From assembly GCA_033782935.1 (NCBI GenBank), contig JAWQEG010000408.1:1-64000 (forward strand): a DNA stretch of 64,000 nucleotides, written 5' to 3'. The first letter of the stretch is position 1, and every line of letters starts with the position of its first letter. A model generated the notes under the pieces. That model made no database searches. It saw nothing but the letters and a program-made list of their open reading frames with translations, and was not told the origin of the DNA. Both the position numbers and the translations under genes were made by a program. The DNA comes from Petrolisthes cinctipes. Taxonomy: Eukaryota; Arthropoda; Malacostraca; Decapoda; Porcellanidae. This document shows, piece by piece, positions 44,790 through 57,492 of this stretch.

Positions 44790-45015
44790 CCTCGTAAAGG
44801 AATTATTGCCTACGGTGATGTGGGCAGTATTTTAAGGGTTTGTGCGCTCCTTCGGCCCCAGACAATCCTTTTCAGTTTTTCAACTGTCCCTCCGTTCCTT
44901 CTATTTAGTTAGTGCTTGTTGTCCCTCCTTCCTATCACCTTTTCCCACTGGTGAGAATTGGTTCTATCCAGAAATGAGGAGTTTGGCATCATCTACCACA
45001 CCCTATAGCCTATTC
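44790..45015 (+). mobile_element. SINE-like repeat ('CCTTCGGCCCCAG')
   Basis: 'tgcgctccttcggccccaga' followed by 'tttttcaactgtccctcc' and 'ctatcaccttttcccac' is shared with 16800-17010 (inverse) and 54385-54600, where it ends in an (ATCA)n tail. It resembles the 3' part of arthropod SINE/LINE families. Confidence 0.5.
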
Positions 45016-46169
45016 TGTTTGTCGCTCTCTTATTAGACTGACCATTAACACTGGAATCAGTATTGACTTTACTCGCCTCACACCCTCAATAAATATTGTC
45101 AAGAGTAGAAATATTTCCAAACCCGTCAATACTAATTTCGTCATATCTTGTATGGTCAATATCGCCCTCACACGATCAATATTTATTGTCAAATATTGAC
45201 AATAAATATTGATCGTGATATCAGAGCCCTTTTACTATTTCTCATTCCTTCTGGGTAGCTGGTGAGATCACCTGATTGTGTGGCACAACAAGGGAGACAG
45301 ACAACTGTTGATGTGTACATTGGCTCGGGGTACATGACCTTGACCCAGTTGTCATCTCTTCAGTTACCTTCGACGAAAAGATCTCACTATCTCCCTGACT
45401 CTCTTTGGGCGGTCCGAGCATCTGCTTTGTGTTCGATTTAGGTAACTGAGTTTATCAAATATTATTGAGACAAGTGTATAAATAGTTTTACAAAGCGGAG
45501 AGAGAGAGGGAGAATCAAGCCGTGCTGGGCTACTACTCGGGCCTAATCCATTTCAGGGACAGTGAGTCATGATTTTCACATATATCTTTCAAACTAATTA
45601 ATTGATCGGAATTGTACTTTGACACAATGTACAAGACACCTTCCGCTAATGTTTGGTAATATAGGGCATTGCCAAATGATGTTAGTGAAGGCGTTTACTT
45701 TTGACACACATGGAGTTGTCTAACATCACCAACATATGTACAGTATATGAACGTCCATTATCCCCCATCCCATCCCTCCCTCCTTGTCCACTCTATTATG
45801 TTATAATAATTGATAGTGTATGTCATAAATATGTTGGTGTTTGTAGAATGTGTGTTCATTTAATCATTATTATTGTATGTCCTAAAGTTTTTAAACGGGA
45901 GTAGCCTAGACTAAAGAGAGTATGACCATCACTTTATTCACTCAATATAATGTACTTACTATTACCATCTATTAATTCCTTTACCCCGCCGTATTGACGT
46001 GTTTACTACGAGCAGGTTAGATAAGGTATCCCAAAATATATCACACTACATAATAGGATGGTAAGGGAATTATGAAATCTCTCTCTCTCTCTCTCATATT
46101 ATAATCATAATAGGTGGAAAAGTTATGCAAACAATTGAGCATATCACATAAAGTTTATTAACAGTCTTT

Positions 46170-47020
46170 GTCAGAATTAACTAAAGAACAAATCATCCTG
46201 GGAATCACTCTCCATGTTGATAATTACAGGATGTACATGTTTGTAGATGTTATCAGTACACCAGTACTCATCCTTGAAGTCTCATTACACCTTCCCATGT
46301 TGATAATTACGGGATGTACACCAGTACTCATCCTTCAAGTCTCATTACACCTTCCCATGTTGATAATTACGGGATGTACACGTTTGTAGATGTTATCAAT
46401 ACACCAGTACTTATGTTTAAAGTCTCACTACACCTTCCCACACCTCCCTTGTTGTAATAAGCTTGGCTTCTTTTATCCTGGCCTTCAGATGTACACAAGT
46501 AAATCACTACAGTGGAGGAGAATATAAATTATACACATGTGTTTTTATGGAACCCCAGACCAACACCAATAGACTCTAGTATTCTATTGGTGTTGCCTCA
46601 GACCTGACTCACCACGTTGGCAAGAGTTAACCATTATTATGGTTGTTGGGTCAAACCACTTTTAAATTATCTCCTACTGTTGAATAATATAATGGTAAAT
46701 GGTATTTTATTGCATATATTGTATAATACATACAGGTAATGGAGGTAATGATGAGGGAAGGGATGGAGGTAGTGGACGTTCCAATGTGTAAATTAGTAGC
46801 CTAATGGCCACTCATACACCTTTGTATATTACATACAGGTAATGATGAAGGAAGGGATGGTGGTAGTGGACGTTCCAATGTGTAAATTAGTCCTGGCCAC
46901 TCATACAACTTTGTATATTACATACAGGTAATGGAGGTAATGATGTGGGAAGGAGGGAGTGGGAAGGGACATATGGAGGTAACGGACGTCTTGGCGTCTC
47001 ATGTAGCCTAACTTTGCCTT
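46170..47020. repeat. Short tandem duplications, no gene
   Basis: A ~60-bp unit ('accagtactcatccttgaag') occurs three times at 46255-46430, a hairpin 'acaccaatagac...gtctattggtgt'-like stem at about 46560-46600, and a ~100-bp unit ('acatacaggtaatggaggta') three times at 46725-46980. Confidence 0.6.
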
Positions 47021-47639
47021 TAAGCGTCAAGAGTAAACACCTTCACTAACACCAATTGTCAATGTCCTATATTACCAGAAATTAGCGGAAGGTGTCTTGT
47101 ACATTGTGTCAAAGTACCATTCCGATCAATTTATTAGTTTGAAAGATATTTATGAAAAACTATGACTCACTGTCCCTGAAATGGATATTAGGCCCCAAGC
47201 CTATATGTTACTTTCACTACGGTATAAACTATTTATAAATAACAAGTAACTTGTTAAGGTTATAGAAAGGAGTGTTATTTACTACATTAAACTTTCTCTT
47301 CAAGACTAACTATAATAGGCTTACTATATGTTACTCTCACAAAGTCTCACTACGGTATAAACTATTTATGTTTCCTTTCACCTTCTGCTCTATAACAACT
47401 TGTAACAAGGTTTTGTACATTACATTTGAACTACAAAAGTAGCTCTATACTATTTTTACACTTCCTGTTTACTACTGGTGATGAATTACACTTTAAAGTT
47501 GATAATTTATTTCGTCTGTATTCCAACAAGTACTTCACTACATAATAATTACAGACATAAACCACTAAAACCTTTACATTTCAAGGTTATAAAGGAAGAC
47601 CTGTTGTTGGACAATATACAATGTTGGATTATAGTATCT

Positions 47640-47651
47640 TGTGATATATTG

Positions 47652-47685
<34 letters not shown>

Positions 47686-48003
47686 AATAGGCCTAAAACC
47701 CACTACTGATATAGGACTGATCGATATTAGTATCTGGTGATTTTATCATCAGTACGGACAGCAGGTGTGTGTGTGTGTGTGTGTGTGTGTTATAATAGGT
47801 CTAAAACCCACTACTGGTATAGGACTGATCAATATTAGTATCTGGTGATATTTTATCATCAGTATAGGCAACAAGTGTGTGTGTGTGTGTGTTATAATAG
47901 GACCAAAACCCACTTGGCCTACACTACTGGTAATGACTGGACTGAGGGAAGGGATAGGAAGGACACTAAAGTGCTCACTGATTCACCCCGCTTTCAAGGT
48001 CAT

Positions 48004-48039
<36 letters not shown>

Positions 48040-48040
48040 A
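47640..48040. repeat. (TG)n-linked ~110-bp repeats
   Basis: Three units of (TG)n + 'ttataataggcctaaaaccc' + 'ggactgatcgatattagtat'. Related single-copy sequence is at 43095-43260. Confidence 0.7.
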
Positions 48041-48059
48041 GGCTAATAACAATTGGTAC

Positions 48060-49270
48060 ACAATGAGTAGCCTAATATAATTTACTTTTACTTATACTGA
48101 GGGATGTCCAGTACAGGTGGATTATACAAAGTTACAATACATTTTTTTTTTCGTATAAATGTATATTGTTTTTATTTCTTTCAATAATTATATATACCAA
48201 CAATCAAAAGTACAAATTGGTAAATTAAGATTTTTTTCCATTGACATCACATTACTCCTGCAATGTTTAGGTATGTAATATAGGGGGGAATAAATACTCC
48301 TATCATTGGACTAAAGTACACATGTTAAGGTTACCTACCCTACGTACACAGTAACAAGAACAGGCGGAAAGGGCAGCAAACAAAGAGGGAAGGTGAAGGA
48401 GAAGGGGGAAAGTGTTCACAGCCACACACCAATCAGGGAAGACGGGAATATTACAAAACATCATTTAATACCGGTACTCTTGATGGACAGGCAGACAGGC
48501 AGGCAAAGGGCGTGGGTGCCAATCCTGACGCAGAGGTTGTGTGTTAAACAAGTGCTGAGTAGGCAAGTGAGACAATGGACGAAAGGATAACTAATATCAC
48601 GGATAACTTTAGCCCATCATAACCCCTCAATAGTGTTTATAAGTCAATGAGTTGTTGTGGTTTAGATACGAGGAGATAAACAGTGTCAAGTAGAGTAATG
48701 GGAATGAAAGTGAAGCAAAACTTGATGCCTGGTGAACTTACACTGAACAGAGAAGGAACCTGTTATAACCTACTTTGTGGATGTAATATTAGGGTATACG
48801 TATTAAGGCTGGGCAATAGTGCAAGAACTTTTGTGATTGTATTTCCAGGTTCACATTTATGCATCATATAAACTGGGAGACTGTTTGGGAAGCTGTTGGT
48901 AGCTTTCACTGGGGTGGTATTTTCCATTCTTATGATCCTGGTCAAGTGTTGTATTACTGTGTCACCGATGTGTTTTCTAGGCATGTTCCTATTACCACAC
49001 TTTGTGTGAGATTTAATGATAAGCCGTGATTTGAAAATGATTGCCATAAGTATAGTTGCTTATCGTGCCTGGTGTACAGATTATTGGGAAGCGTTTGTGG
49101 TGGTTAGTTTAGTTGCTGAGCAAGTGTACAATGTTACTACATTGCATGATGTATAATAGAAGGAAAAGAGACCGACTGATGAGTTCTTCTTGTTCACAGT
49201 AATAGTGGATGGATGATCTTTAAAGAGAAACTGTTAAGTCCTAAAGAAGCAGCAGTAACCTGGTGCAGGT
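48060..49270. other. No gene seen
   Basis: Mixed composition, no tandem structure. Short open frames (60-95 aa) on both strands overlap one another and show no recognisable domain or splice-site support. Confidence 0.4.
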
Positions 49271-49425
49271 CAAGGCAGGGTTCAAGTATGTAATGGTGTG
49301 ATGGGTACAGTACTCCAATACATGAAGGCAGGGTTCAAGTATGTAATGGTGTGATGGGTACAGTACTCCAATACATGAAGGCAGGGTTCAAGTATGTAAT
49401 GGTGTAATGGGTATTTCAATACAGA
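49265..49425. repeat. ~61-bp tandem repeat, three units
   Basis: 'ggcagggttcaagtatgtaa' plus 'tggtgtgatgggtacagtac' plus 'tccaatacatgaa'. Confidence 0.8.
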
Positions 49426-49654
49426 GGCTCGGCAGTCTGGGGGTCCCGTGATGGACTAATTAATAACTGCACTACGGTCCTGAGTTGATTGGCAAATAAT
49501 AGGCCCCGCAACAGCGAGGTCATATAACGCTAGAAGAAGGTGATAGGATATATATATAACAAAGACCTCCAGGACCTCTCAAAGATTGGTGTTGACATGA
49601 CGGTGTTGCCATGGTATGTGTGGTCTGTGGTCCCATGTGTGTGTAGGCCTACTG

Positions 49655-50745
49655 TGTCTGGCCGGATAGGCTGGGTCTGTGTGTGTATGGCTGGACAGGC
49701 AGGGTCTGTGTGTGTATATGGCTGGAGAGGCTGGGTCTGTGTCTGTATATGGCTGGACAGGCTGGGTCTGTGTCTGTATATGGCTGGACAGGCTGGGTCT
49801 GTGTCTGTATATGGCTGGACAGGCTGGGTCTGTGTCTGTATATGGCTGTGTCTGTGTCTCTATATGGCTGGACAGGCTGGGTCTGTGTCTGTATATGGCT
49901 GGACAGGCGGGGTCTGTGTGTGTATATGGCTGGACAGGCGGGGTCTGTGTCTGTATATGACCGGACAGGCTGGGTCTGTGTCTATATATGGCCGGACAGG
50001 CGGGGTCTGTGTCTGTATATGGCTGGACAGGCGGGGTCTGTGTCTGTATATGGCCGGACAGGCTGGGTCTGTGTCTATATATGGCTGGACAGGCTGGGTC
50101 TGTGTCTATATATGGCCGGACAGGCTGGGTCTGTGTCTATATATGGCCGGACAGGCGGGGTCTGTGTCTATATATGGCCGGACAGGCGGGGTCTGTGTCT
50201 GTATATGGCCGGACAGGCTGGGTCTGTGTCTATATATGGCCGGACAGGCTGGGTCTGTGTCTATATATGGCCGGACAGGCTGGGTCTGTGTCTATATATG
50301 GCCGGACAGGCTGGGTCTGTGTCTATATATGGCCGGACAGGCGGGGTCTGTGTCTGTATATGGCCGGACAGGCTGGGTCTGTGTCTGTATATGGCCGGAC
50401 AGGCTGGGTCTGTGTCTATATATGGCCGGACAGGCTGGGTCTGTGTCTATATATGGCTGGACAGGCGGGGTCTGTGTCTATATATGGCCGGACAGGCTGG
50501 GTCTGTGTCTATATATGGCCGGACAGGCGGGGTCTGTGTCTATATATGGCCGGACAGGCTGGGTCTGTGTCTATATATGGCCGGACAGGCGGGGTCTGTG
50601 TCTATATATGGCTGGACAGGCGGGGTCTGTGTCTGTATATGGCCGGACAGGCGGGGTCTGTGTCTGTATATGGCCGGACAGGCTGGGTCTGTGTCTATAT
50701 ATGGCCGGACAGGCGGGGTCTGTGTCTGTATGGCCGGTTGTAGCC
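49655..50745. repeat. 31-bp minisatellite, about 34 units
   Basis: Unit 'ggctggacaggctgggtctg' + 'tgtctgtatat' with C/T variants. The 31-bp period advances the frame by one each unit, so all three plus frames translate to the same rotating peptide. That explains the 250-400 aa open frames. Confidence 0.9.
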
Positions 50746-51039
50746 ACAGTGGGAGGTGAGGGGGAATAGAGACTTTACGTAAAGCTTCCTGGTTGGCTAT
50801 ATGGATATGGTATATGTCTTACTTAATTACTTAAGTCTATATGGATATGATATGTCTTACTTAATTACTTATTAAGTCTATATGGATATGCTATAAGTCT
50901 TACTTAATTACTTATTGAGTGTATGGATATGATATAAGTCTTAATTACTTATTAAGTCTGGGACATACAAAAATGTCCCTATATACATGCAAAGTGATGC
51001 TACTCGATTATAGTATTAGAATACTTAATAAGTTGATAA

Positions 51040-51800
51040 ATAGTATACTAATTTGAAATTTTAAACGGAAATTCTCTCCATTGAGCAGTGTTGCCATTTC
51101 TAGAGATTTTCACGCCAAACATGGCTATATAATATTATAGGTACTGATACAAACTGAGTTATATAAAATATTAATTAATGATGTCGTAGGGTTACTTATA
51201 TGATATTATAGTACTTGACAAACATTATAAAACATTACTTAATTACCAATATAATTAATGCAGTACTAAGCAACAAATTGGTGAGTGTTTGGGCTATGAT
51301 ATAATTACTGATATAAACTGAGTCATATAAATAATGTCGTAGAGTTACTTATATGATATTATAGTACTTGACAAACATTACTTATATTAATAGAATAAAA
51401 TACCAATATAATTAATGCAGTACTAAGCAACAAACTGGTAATATGGGTGAATATTTGGGCTAGTTTTGTCTGGATATTGGGCTGGTTTTATGAAGGAATA
51501 TAGCCAATATTTGGCGCGCACCACACCGGTGTCTGGCGGCGGCCATATTTAATGATCAGTTTATCACTAACTTGTGTGTGGTGAAGGTGTGTTATTATTT
51601 ACGTATTATGGAAAAGTTGTTATTATTATTACCAGTAACTTGTGTGTGGTAAAGGTGTGTGATTATTTAAGTATTAAGAGTTGTGTATGTGTGTGTTAAA
51701 AATAATCATTTAGTTAAAATTTAACTTTACATTTCTTTATGATTTCTTGAGTGAATACAAAATAATATATAATTAACGTAATGTATAAAATCAATTATTA
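51040..51800. repeat. Inverted segmental duplication, outer arm (partner 14230-14870)
   Basis: An internal ~180-bp tandem duplication is present here ('gatattatagtacttgacaa' at about 51202 and 51355). Sequence then matches the left arm in reverse complement. Confidence 0.7.
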
Positions 51801-51925
51801 TAACTTTAAATACTACCTGCTAATATGAAAAGTTGTGCGAACATCAAGGCCTTTAAAAAAGTTACTGAAAACGTATTTGTTGAAGGAATATTACGACTTG
51901 TAAGAAGGCAGGCAATGTGACAAGA

Positions 51926-52156
51926 TTATGGGTCAATTCCACAGTGGTTGGTATTGGTTTGTTAGCACGCAAACCAAAGAATCTTAGCCGTTTAAATGAC
52001 TTATGGGTGAATTATTTAATTAATTCACCCATGTCATTTAACTGTTAGATAGATTTTGTGAATATGGATACTCAGCTTTTGGAATATAATGAAGCCTTAC
52101 AAGTGTGGTTAGTTAGGAAGCTAACAAACGAATACGACTGTGGAATTGACCCTATA
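51926..52156. mobile_element. GGGTCGATTC MITE, copy 3
   Basis: It starts 'tatgggtcaattccacagtg' and ends 'gtggaattgaccctata'. It directly abuts the 63-bp array that follows. Confidence 0.8.
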
Positions 52157-52650
52157 GGTGTTAGATAACTTAATGACGGCTTTGATGAACATTACATCTA
52201 TAGTAATGACAAGATTATAAGTGTTAGATAACTTAATGACGGCTGTGACGAACATTACATCTATAGTAATGACAAGATTATAAGTGTTAGATAACTTAAT
52301 GACGGCTGTGACGAACATTACATCTATAGTAATGACAAGATTATAAGTGTTAGATAACTTAATGACGGCTGTGACGAACATTACATCTATAGTAATGACA
52401 AGATTATAAGTGTTAGATAACTTAATGACGGCTGTGACGAACATTACATCTATAGTAATGACAAGATTATAAGTGTTAGATAACTTAATGACGGCTGTGA
52501 CGAACATTACATCTATAGTAATGACAAGATTATAAGTGTTAGATAACTTAATGACGGCTGTGACGAACATTACATCTATAGTAATGACAAGATTATAAGT
52601 GTTAGATAACTTAATGACGGCTGTGACGAACATTACATCTATAGTAACGT
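52157..52650. repeat. 63-bp minisatellite, about eight units
   Basis: Unit 'gtgttagataacttaatgac' + 'ggctgtgacgaacattacat' + 'ctatagtaatgacaagatta' + 'taa'. The minus frame stays open only because 63 is a multiple of three. Units are almost identical, so expansion is recent. Confidence 0.9.
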
Positions 52651-52789
52651 AGTGACGGAGCCTCCGTGACCAAGAAACTCCACACCAAGTATGTAAGTAT
52701 ACTTAATATAAGTTTGTGTCTTATAGAGATAGTATGTAAGTATAGGTCCTACTTGATATAAGTTTGTGTCTTATGGGGATAGTATACTC

Positions 52790-53475
52790 CATGGTATGTA
52801 CGATGAGTAACTTGATTCCTCCAAAGTATACCATGGTATGTACGATGGAGTAACTTGATTCCTCCAAAGTATACCATGGTATGTACGATGGAGTAACTTG
52901 ATTCCTCCAAAGTATACCATGGTATGTACGATGGAACAACTTGATTCCTCCAAAGTATACCATGGTATGTACGATGAAACAACTTGATTCCTCCAAAGTA
53001 TACCATGGTATGTACGATGGAACAACTTGATTCCTCCAAAGTATACCATGGTATGTACGATGAAACAACTTGATTCCTCCAAAGTATACCATGGTATGTA
53101 CGATGGAACAACTTGATTCCTCCAAAGTATACCATGGTATGTACGATGAAACAACTTGATTCCTCCAAAGTATACCATGGTATGTACGATGGAACAACTT
53201 GATTCCTCCAAAGTATACCATGGTATGTACGATGGAACAACTTGATTCCTCCAAAGTATACCATGGTATGTACGATGGAACAACTTGATTCCTCCAAAGT
53301 ATACCATGGTATGTACGATGGAACAACTTGATTCCTCCAAAGTATACCATGGTATGTACGATGGAACAACTTGATTCCTCCAAAGTATACCATGGTATGT
53401 ACGATGGAACAACTTGATTCCTCCAAAGTATACCATGGTATGTACGATGGAACAACTTGATTCCTCCAAAATATA
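52790..53475. repeat. 43-bp minisatellite, about 16 units
   Basis: Unit 'cttgattcctccaaagtata' + 'ccatggtatgtacgatggaa' + 'caa'. It begins with the end motif of the TTGATTCCTCCAA element family, so it probably arose from one end of such an element. Confidence 0.9.
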
Positions 53476-53850
53476 CCAAGAAACAGAAACACATTATAAT
53501 TGATACTGTTAGGTTACTTGGAAACATTTGTAGGAATTATTTATCAACACTTATTAATAAAAATGATAAGATGACTCACCTTATGGGTAAGTTACATACC
53601 GGTACATTAAGTTACGTTATACAGTACCGGTATTTATCAACACTATTACCTTCCTTATTACAGTAATTAAAATGATAAAATGACTCACCTTATGGATGGG
53701 TAAGTATGGTTGTAGTGTGGTGACAGGTGGTAAGGTTATGTTACATACAGTACATGTAACGTTGACAAGTTGAATATTATTATGAACTCTAATTATCATT
53801 TTATTGGTGAAATGGCTAATATTGCGATTATCTGTGCCGCCGAGCTACAT

Positions 53851-53876
53851 GTTAGGTTAGGTTAGGTTAGGTAGGG
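53851..53876. repeat. Short interstitial TTAGG-type tract
   Basis: 'gttaggttaggttaggttag' followed by 'gtaggg': four to five units of the arthropod telomere repeat. Weaker relatives occur at 13712-13745 and 59575-59586. Confidence 0.7.
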
Positions 53877-53879
53877 TTT

Positions 53880-54360
53880 GGTTACACTTTATCAATATTC
53901 AGTGGAATTATCTTGTGGAAATGTATTCTTTGTTAGATATTTTAGTTTTAAAATACGACTTATTTCTATAGCGGAGGGACGAACTGAGGTCGGGCAGACA
54001 GTGTTAGCAGATCTCCTTGGCGACCCACCCAATCGGAATACTTTTAGTATTATTACCTGATCTGTGTATTATCTAAGCTGTATATTACCTTAGCTGGATA
54101 TTTTAGCAGTTTATATTCCTAGCTGTATAGCTGAAGGTAATATACCTTCGTTATATATTAGGCTACTTTAGCTGTATCTTCTTACTCGAGCTGTATCTTA
54201 CCATTGCTCTATATTATTATTAACTTCAGCTATAACTGTATTCAGCTTTTTTAGCTCCATATTAATGTTAATATTTTTCATTACCACACTGTTTTCTTAT
54301 GAGTCAGTCAATAATATAACTTAATTGTTTCGTTCAGAAGATATAATCCATCCTTTGTGT
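53880..54360. other. No gene supported
   Basis: AT-rich. A 60-aa open frame (53878-54060) has no recognisable domain. Loosely repeated 'tagctgtatattac' follows at 54070-54215. Confidence 0.4.
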
Positions 54361-54384
54361 CACTCAAGGCATCCCGTAGGGTGG

Positions 54385-54600
54385 TATTGCCTGCATTAGT
54401 AATGTGGACAATACTTTAAGAGTTTGGGCGCCCCTTCGGCCCCAGCCACTAGCTTTTAGTTCTTCAACTGTCCCTCTTTTCTTTCTATTTCCTTCCTGCT
54501 TGCTGTCTCAATTCTCTATCACCTTTTTTCTGGCGCTATAAATTATGACCTCTCTTGGGGCACCTAATATCAATCAATCAATCAATCACACTAGGCAGCA
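54385..54600 (+). mobile_element. SINE-like repeat with (ATCA)n tail
   Basis: 'gcgccccttcggccccagcc' through 'caactgtccctcttttcttt' to 'aatcaatcaatcaatc'. It is the same family as 44790-45015. Confidence 0.6.
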
Positions 54601-54659
54601 AGTGATCCAAGCTATGATAGTAAAATCCAAAAGTTTTTAGGTCATCTGACTAATATAGG

Positions 54660-55650
54660 CTACATTTTCTTGGATGGATTTTAATACGGAAATATCAGAG
54701 CATAATAGTTATCAGAATTATATACTACATAATTATCAGGTTGTAGTAAATACACAACTTTATCATAATGATTGTTACTTTATTTTAACACTAAACACAT
54801 AAAATATACAATAAACAGAAATTGTAGGTGATGTTCATTGTCACTGAAGTAAAAAGATTTCACAAATAGGCTATATAGGGTGGTGCTTTAGGTTAGACCT
54901 CTTTAATTAATGATTCATATAATAATCTGAGTTTATGATTAATATTTCTTTACTTTGACTTAAGGTGGTAGGATAATTCTTTTTTGGTACATTGGAGTGC
55001 CTTGATTCCTCCAGAGTATGCTAGGAAACAGAACCAGAAGAGCGAAAATAATGGTGTTCTGTTGCTTGGAATAGCTCCAGTTGCTCCAGATTTACCAACA
55101 CATAAATTTCCCCCTTAATATTATACAAATATATAGACTAGTGCTTTAGGTTAGACCTCTTTAATTAATGATACATATAATAATCAGAGTTTATCATTAA
55201 TATTTCTTTATTTTGGCTTAATATTATACAAATATATAGACTAGTGCTTTAGGTTAAACCTCTTTAATTAATGATACATATAATAATCTGAGTTTATGAA
55301 TAGGCTAATATTTCTTTATTTTGACTTAGTACGGATTAATATAAATGTAACTACAAAAATATAATACAAAACCTTCCCAATATATTTATGTTCAGTACAC
55401 AATACATTATCCAAGCTTCAAAACAAAATATAGTAAGATGTTATCAAGAAAACTATTGTTTACAAAATTATTATTCCTTTAATAACAAATAAAGGTAAAA
55501 GAAAGAATATTGTTCCAAGGTGAATATTCAAGAAAAGTGTATTATAAAGTCATCTATTCTGATAATAAATAAACCTCATTAACATACCGTATAATACAAT
55601 ACTTAGTAACCATAGCAATGTATAACCATATATACTGTATTTATAACATT
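54660..55650. repeat. Segmental duplicate of 25290-25900 (direct)
   Basis: It shares 'acactaaacacataaa', 'gtgatgttcatt' and 'gtgctttaggttagacctct' with the left copy. The last motif is itself repeated three times here (54890, 55140, 55240). A TTGATTCCTCC element at about 55010-55085 is present only in this copy. Confidence 0.55.
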
Positions 55651-55799
55651 TGTTCAAGTTAAAGCAATAAAGAAAACTAAACCAGGTATTATTAAAACAA
55701 TTCTTTAAAGGATTTCCTTATTAACACATAGAATACATAAGTTATAGTATAGCCTAGTAGAAATAGAAGTATAATTCCTGTATATTTTATACAGAGAAT

Positions 55800-56286
55800 G
55801 TAAGATAAAGTAAATCTTTATGAGAACTTAATGTGAACACAAAAGTAACAAATACATATATCCTTCAATATTACTAATAGTGGAACGAAACATTTATTAA
55901 GATAAGTAGGCAATATTAGGCGTATGTAGGCTACACAGAATTTAAAATAAAGTAAATCTTTATGTAAACTTAATGTGAACACAAAAGTAACAAATACATA
56001 CATCCTTCATTATTAGGCTACTTTTGGAACGAAACATATATTAAGATAAATAGGCTATATTATGTACAGATAATTTATAATAATGTAAACTAAATATGAA
56101 CATAAAAGTAACAAATACATACATCCTTCAATATTACTAATTCTTTTTTATAGTGGAACGAAACATTTATTAAATTAAGATAAGTAGGCAATATTATGAA
56201 GGCTACAGAGAATTTAAAATATGGTAAATCTTTATGTAAAAATGTGAATACATAAGTAACAAATAGGTAACATACATCCTTCAATA
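55800..56286 (-). repeat. ~140-bp array multiplying the 3' coding edge of the 56-57 kb pseudogene
   Basis: Three copies, near 55880, 56025 and 56155, of the minus-strand sequence that encodes the pseudogene's last residues (LNKYF/LNKCFVPL), each with downstream 'cttaatgtgaacacaaaagt'. The original edge is at 56288-56325. Confidence 0.7.
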
Positions 56287-57200
56287 TTAGGCTACTAGTG
56301 GAAGGAAATATTTATTAAGATTAGGCCTAGTCATCCCAAAACCATGTACCGTATCATAGACTGGTTGACGTGGTTCAACTTTTGATATTGGGTTTGATAA
56401 TTCCTCCAAAAGTGAGTCTAGCAAAATATCAAAGTCAGGGCAAGACTGGACAGGCCAAGGGTCAGTTGGACAGGACTGTGTTAGTTGGTGAGTAGGGTGA
56501 GGCTGGGTCATCTTGTCAGTAGAAGGACAGCATTGGGTAGAGACAGGAACTGTGGCAGCAGAAGGGTAGGTCCGGCGACGGGTTAGGCCAAAGTAAAAGA
56601 GTTTACCTTTACTACCTAACCGGATACTAGTCTTCAGTCCTCTCTTTCATAAATATCATTATTGTTACTTGTGATACAGGTGTTAGGTTCTTGTGTTGGC
56701 AGTAATTATGGTAGTTACGAGAGAACTCATCAACAGCAACAGGAATATTATTTAATATTGTTGATGCCAGGAGTTATAACGTAATATTTGTGAAGAAAGT
56801 TGCACAAACTGTGTGTCTTTGTACTCGTAGTAACCGTTGTAGGTGTTGCTTTCTTCTTTTTATATGTTGTACTACGAATACGTGGGTTGTCAGCATCTGG
56901 TCCAGCAATATCACCATGGCGACTACACATGCCAACATATGCGTATTGCTGACCTTTTCCCCGATATCCACCAATCCTGACCTTCTTAGTGACCCCAAGT
57001 TGACCTAACAACATACCAATGTTGACGAGAGAGGCGGGTATAAGTTGTCTTGACTGGCAATACTTTTGGTACTCTGTATATAATGTATTCCGTAGTACTC
57101 TGTGTCCTGGCTTTCCTGTTATTATATAGTTGTCTTCAAAATAAGTACAAAAGGCTTCCTTTCCTCGGAATAATCTGTTATATTTTGTAGTTTTTGCCAT
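56287..57200 (-). pseudogene. Decayed paralogue of the twin-RFX gene
   Basis: The ATG at 57200 opens a 150-codon frame with a full RFX-like domain (about residues 10-90: 'LYTEYQKYC', 'IGMLLGQLG', 'VRIGG', 'QQYAYVGM') and the beginning of a second ('SLCNFLHKYYVITPG'), then stops at 56748. Homology to the second domain continues in other frames ('NYHNYCQHKNLTP' near 56710, 'GKLFYFGLTRRR' near 56590) and on to a tail with 'DILLDSLLEELSNP', ending at 56287. At least two frameshifts and an in-frame TAG separate the parts, so the intact product is lost. A short single-domain protein from the first frame remains possible. Confidence 0.7.
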
Positions 57201-57492
57201 AGTTCCTTTTGATGTGTAAATATCTTTGGTAGGTAATGTGGATGGATACAGTCCAACATATAGCTACCCACTATGACAATTTACTCTTATTTTATCAATA
57301 TATTATTTACTTTCCTCTTTCAAATTTCTTCAGCTTCTTATTTAATAGTTGTTTAATCCTTATTAGGTGATAATGTTGCTTGTTGGTATCCAATTGCAGT
57401 GCCTGAGTGAAAGATAACTGGAGTGTGTAGTTGAGTACGTCTCTCAGTTATAAGGTTCCAGGATGCAATGATGTAATACACATGCGCACATT

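Larger units (their letters stand above)
43390..46165. repeat. Inverted segmental duplication, inner arm (partner 15636-18250)
   Basis: It mirrors the left arm: minisatellite first (43420-44555), then 'gtttggttatgtggttcaat', the 'ccttcggccccag' SINE-like segment, the GATCAATATTTATTG palindrome, the GA/CT repeat and 'taaagtttattaacagtctt' at the far end. Confidence 0.85.

Noticed and set aside
49655..50769. Long open frames of 250-409 aa
   Set aside because: A 31-bp repeat rotates through all three frames, giving the same peptide in each; no start context, introns or domain.
52121..52633. 170-aa open frame made of 21-residue repeats
   Set aside because: Follows from a near-perfect 63-bp tandem repeat; no supporting exon structure.
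52721..53527. Three overlapping minus-strand frames of 230-270 aa
   Set aside because: 43-bp repeat read in rotating frames; contains a transposon-end motif in every unit.
53878..54060. 60-aa plus-strand frame after the TTAGG tract
   Set aside because: Short, no recognised domain, no promoter or splice evidence.
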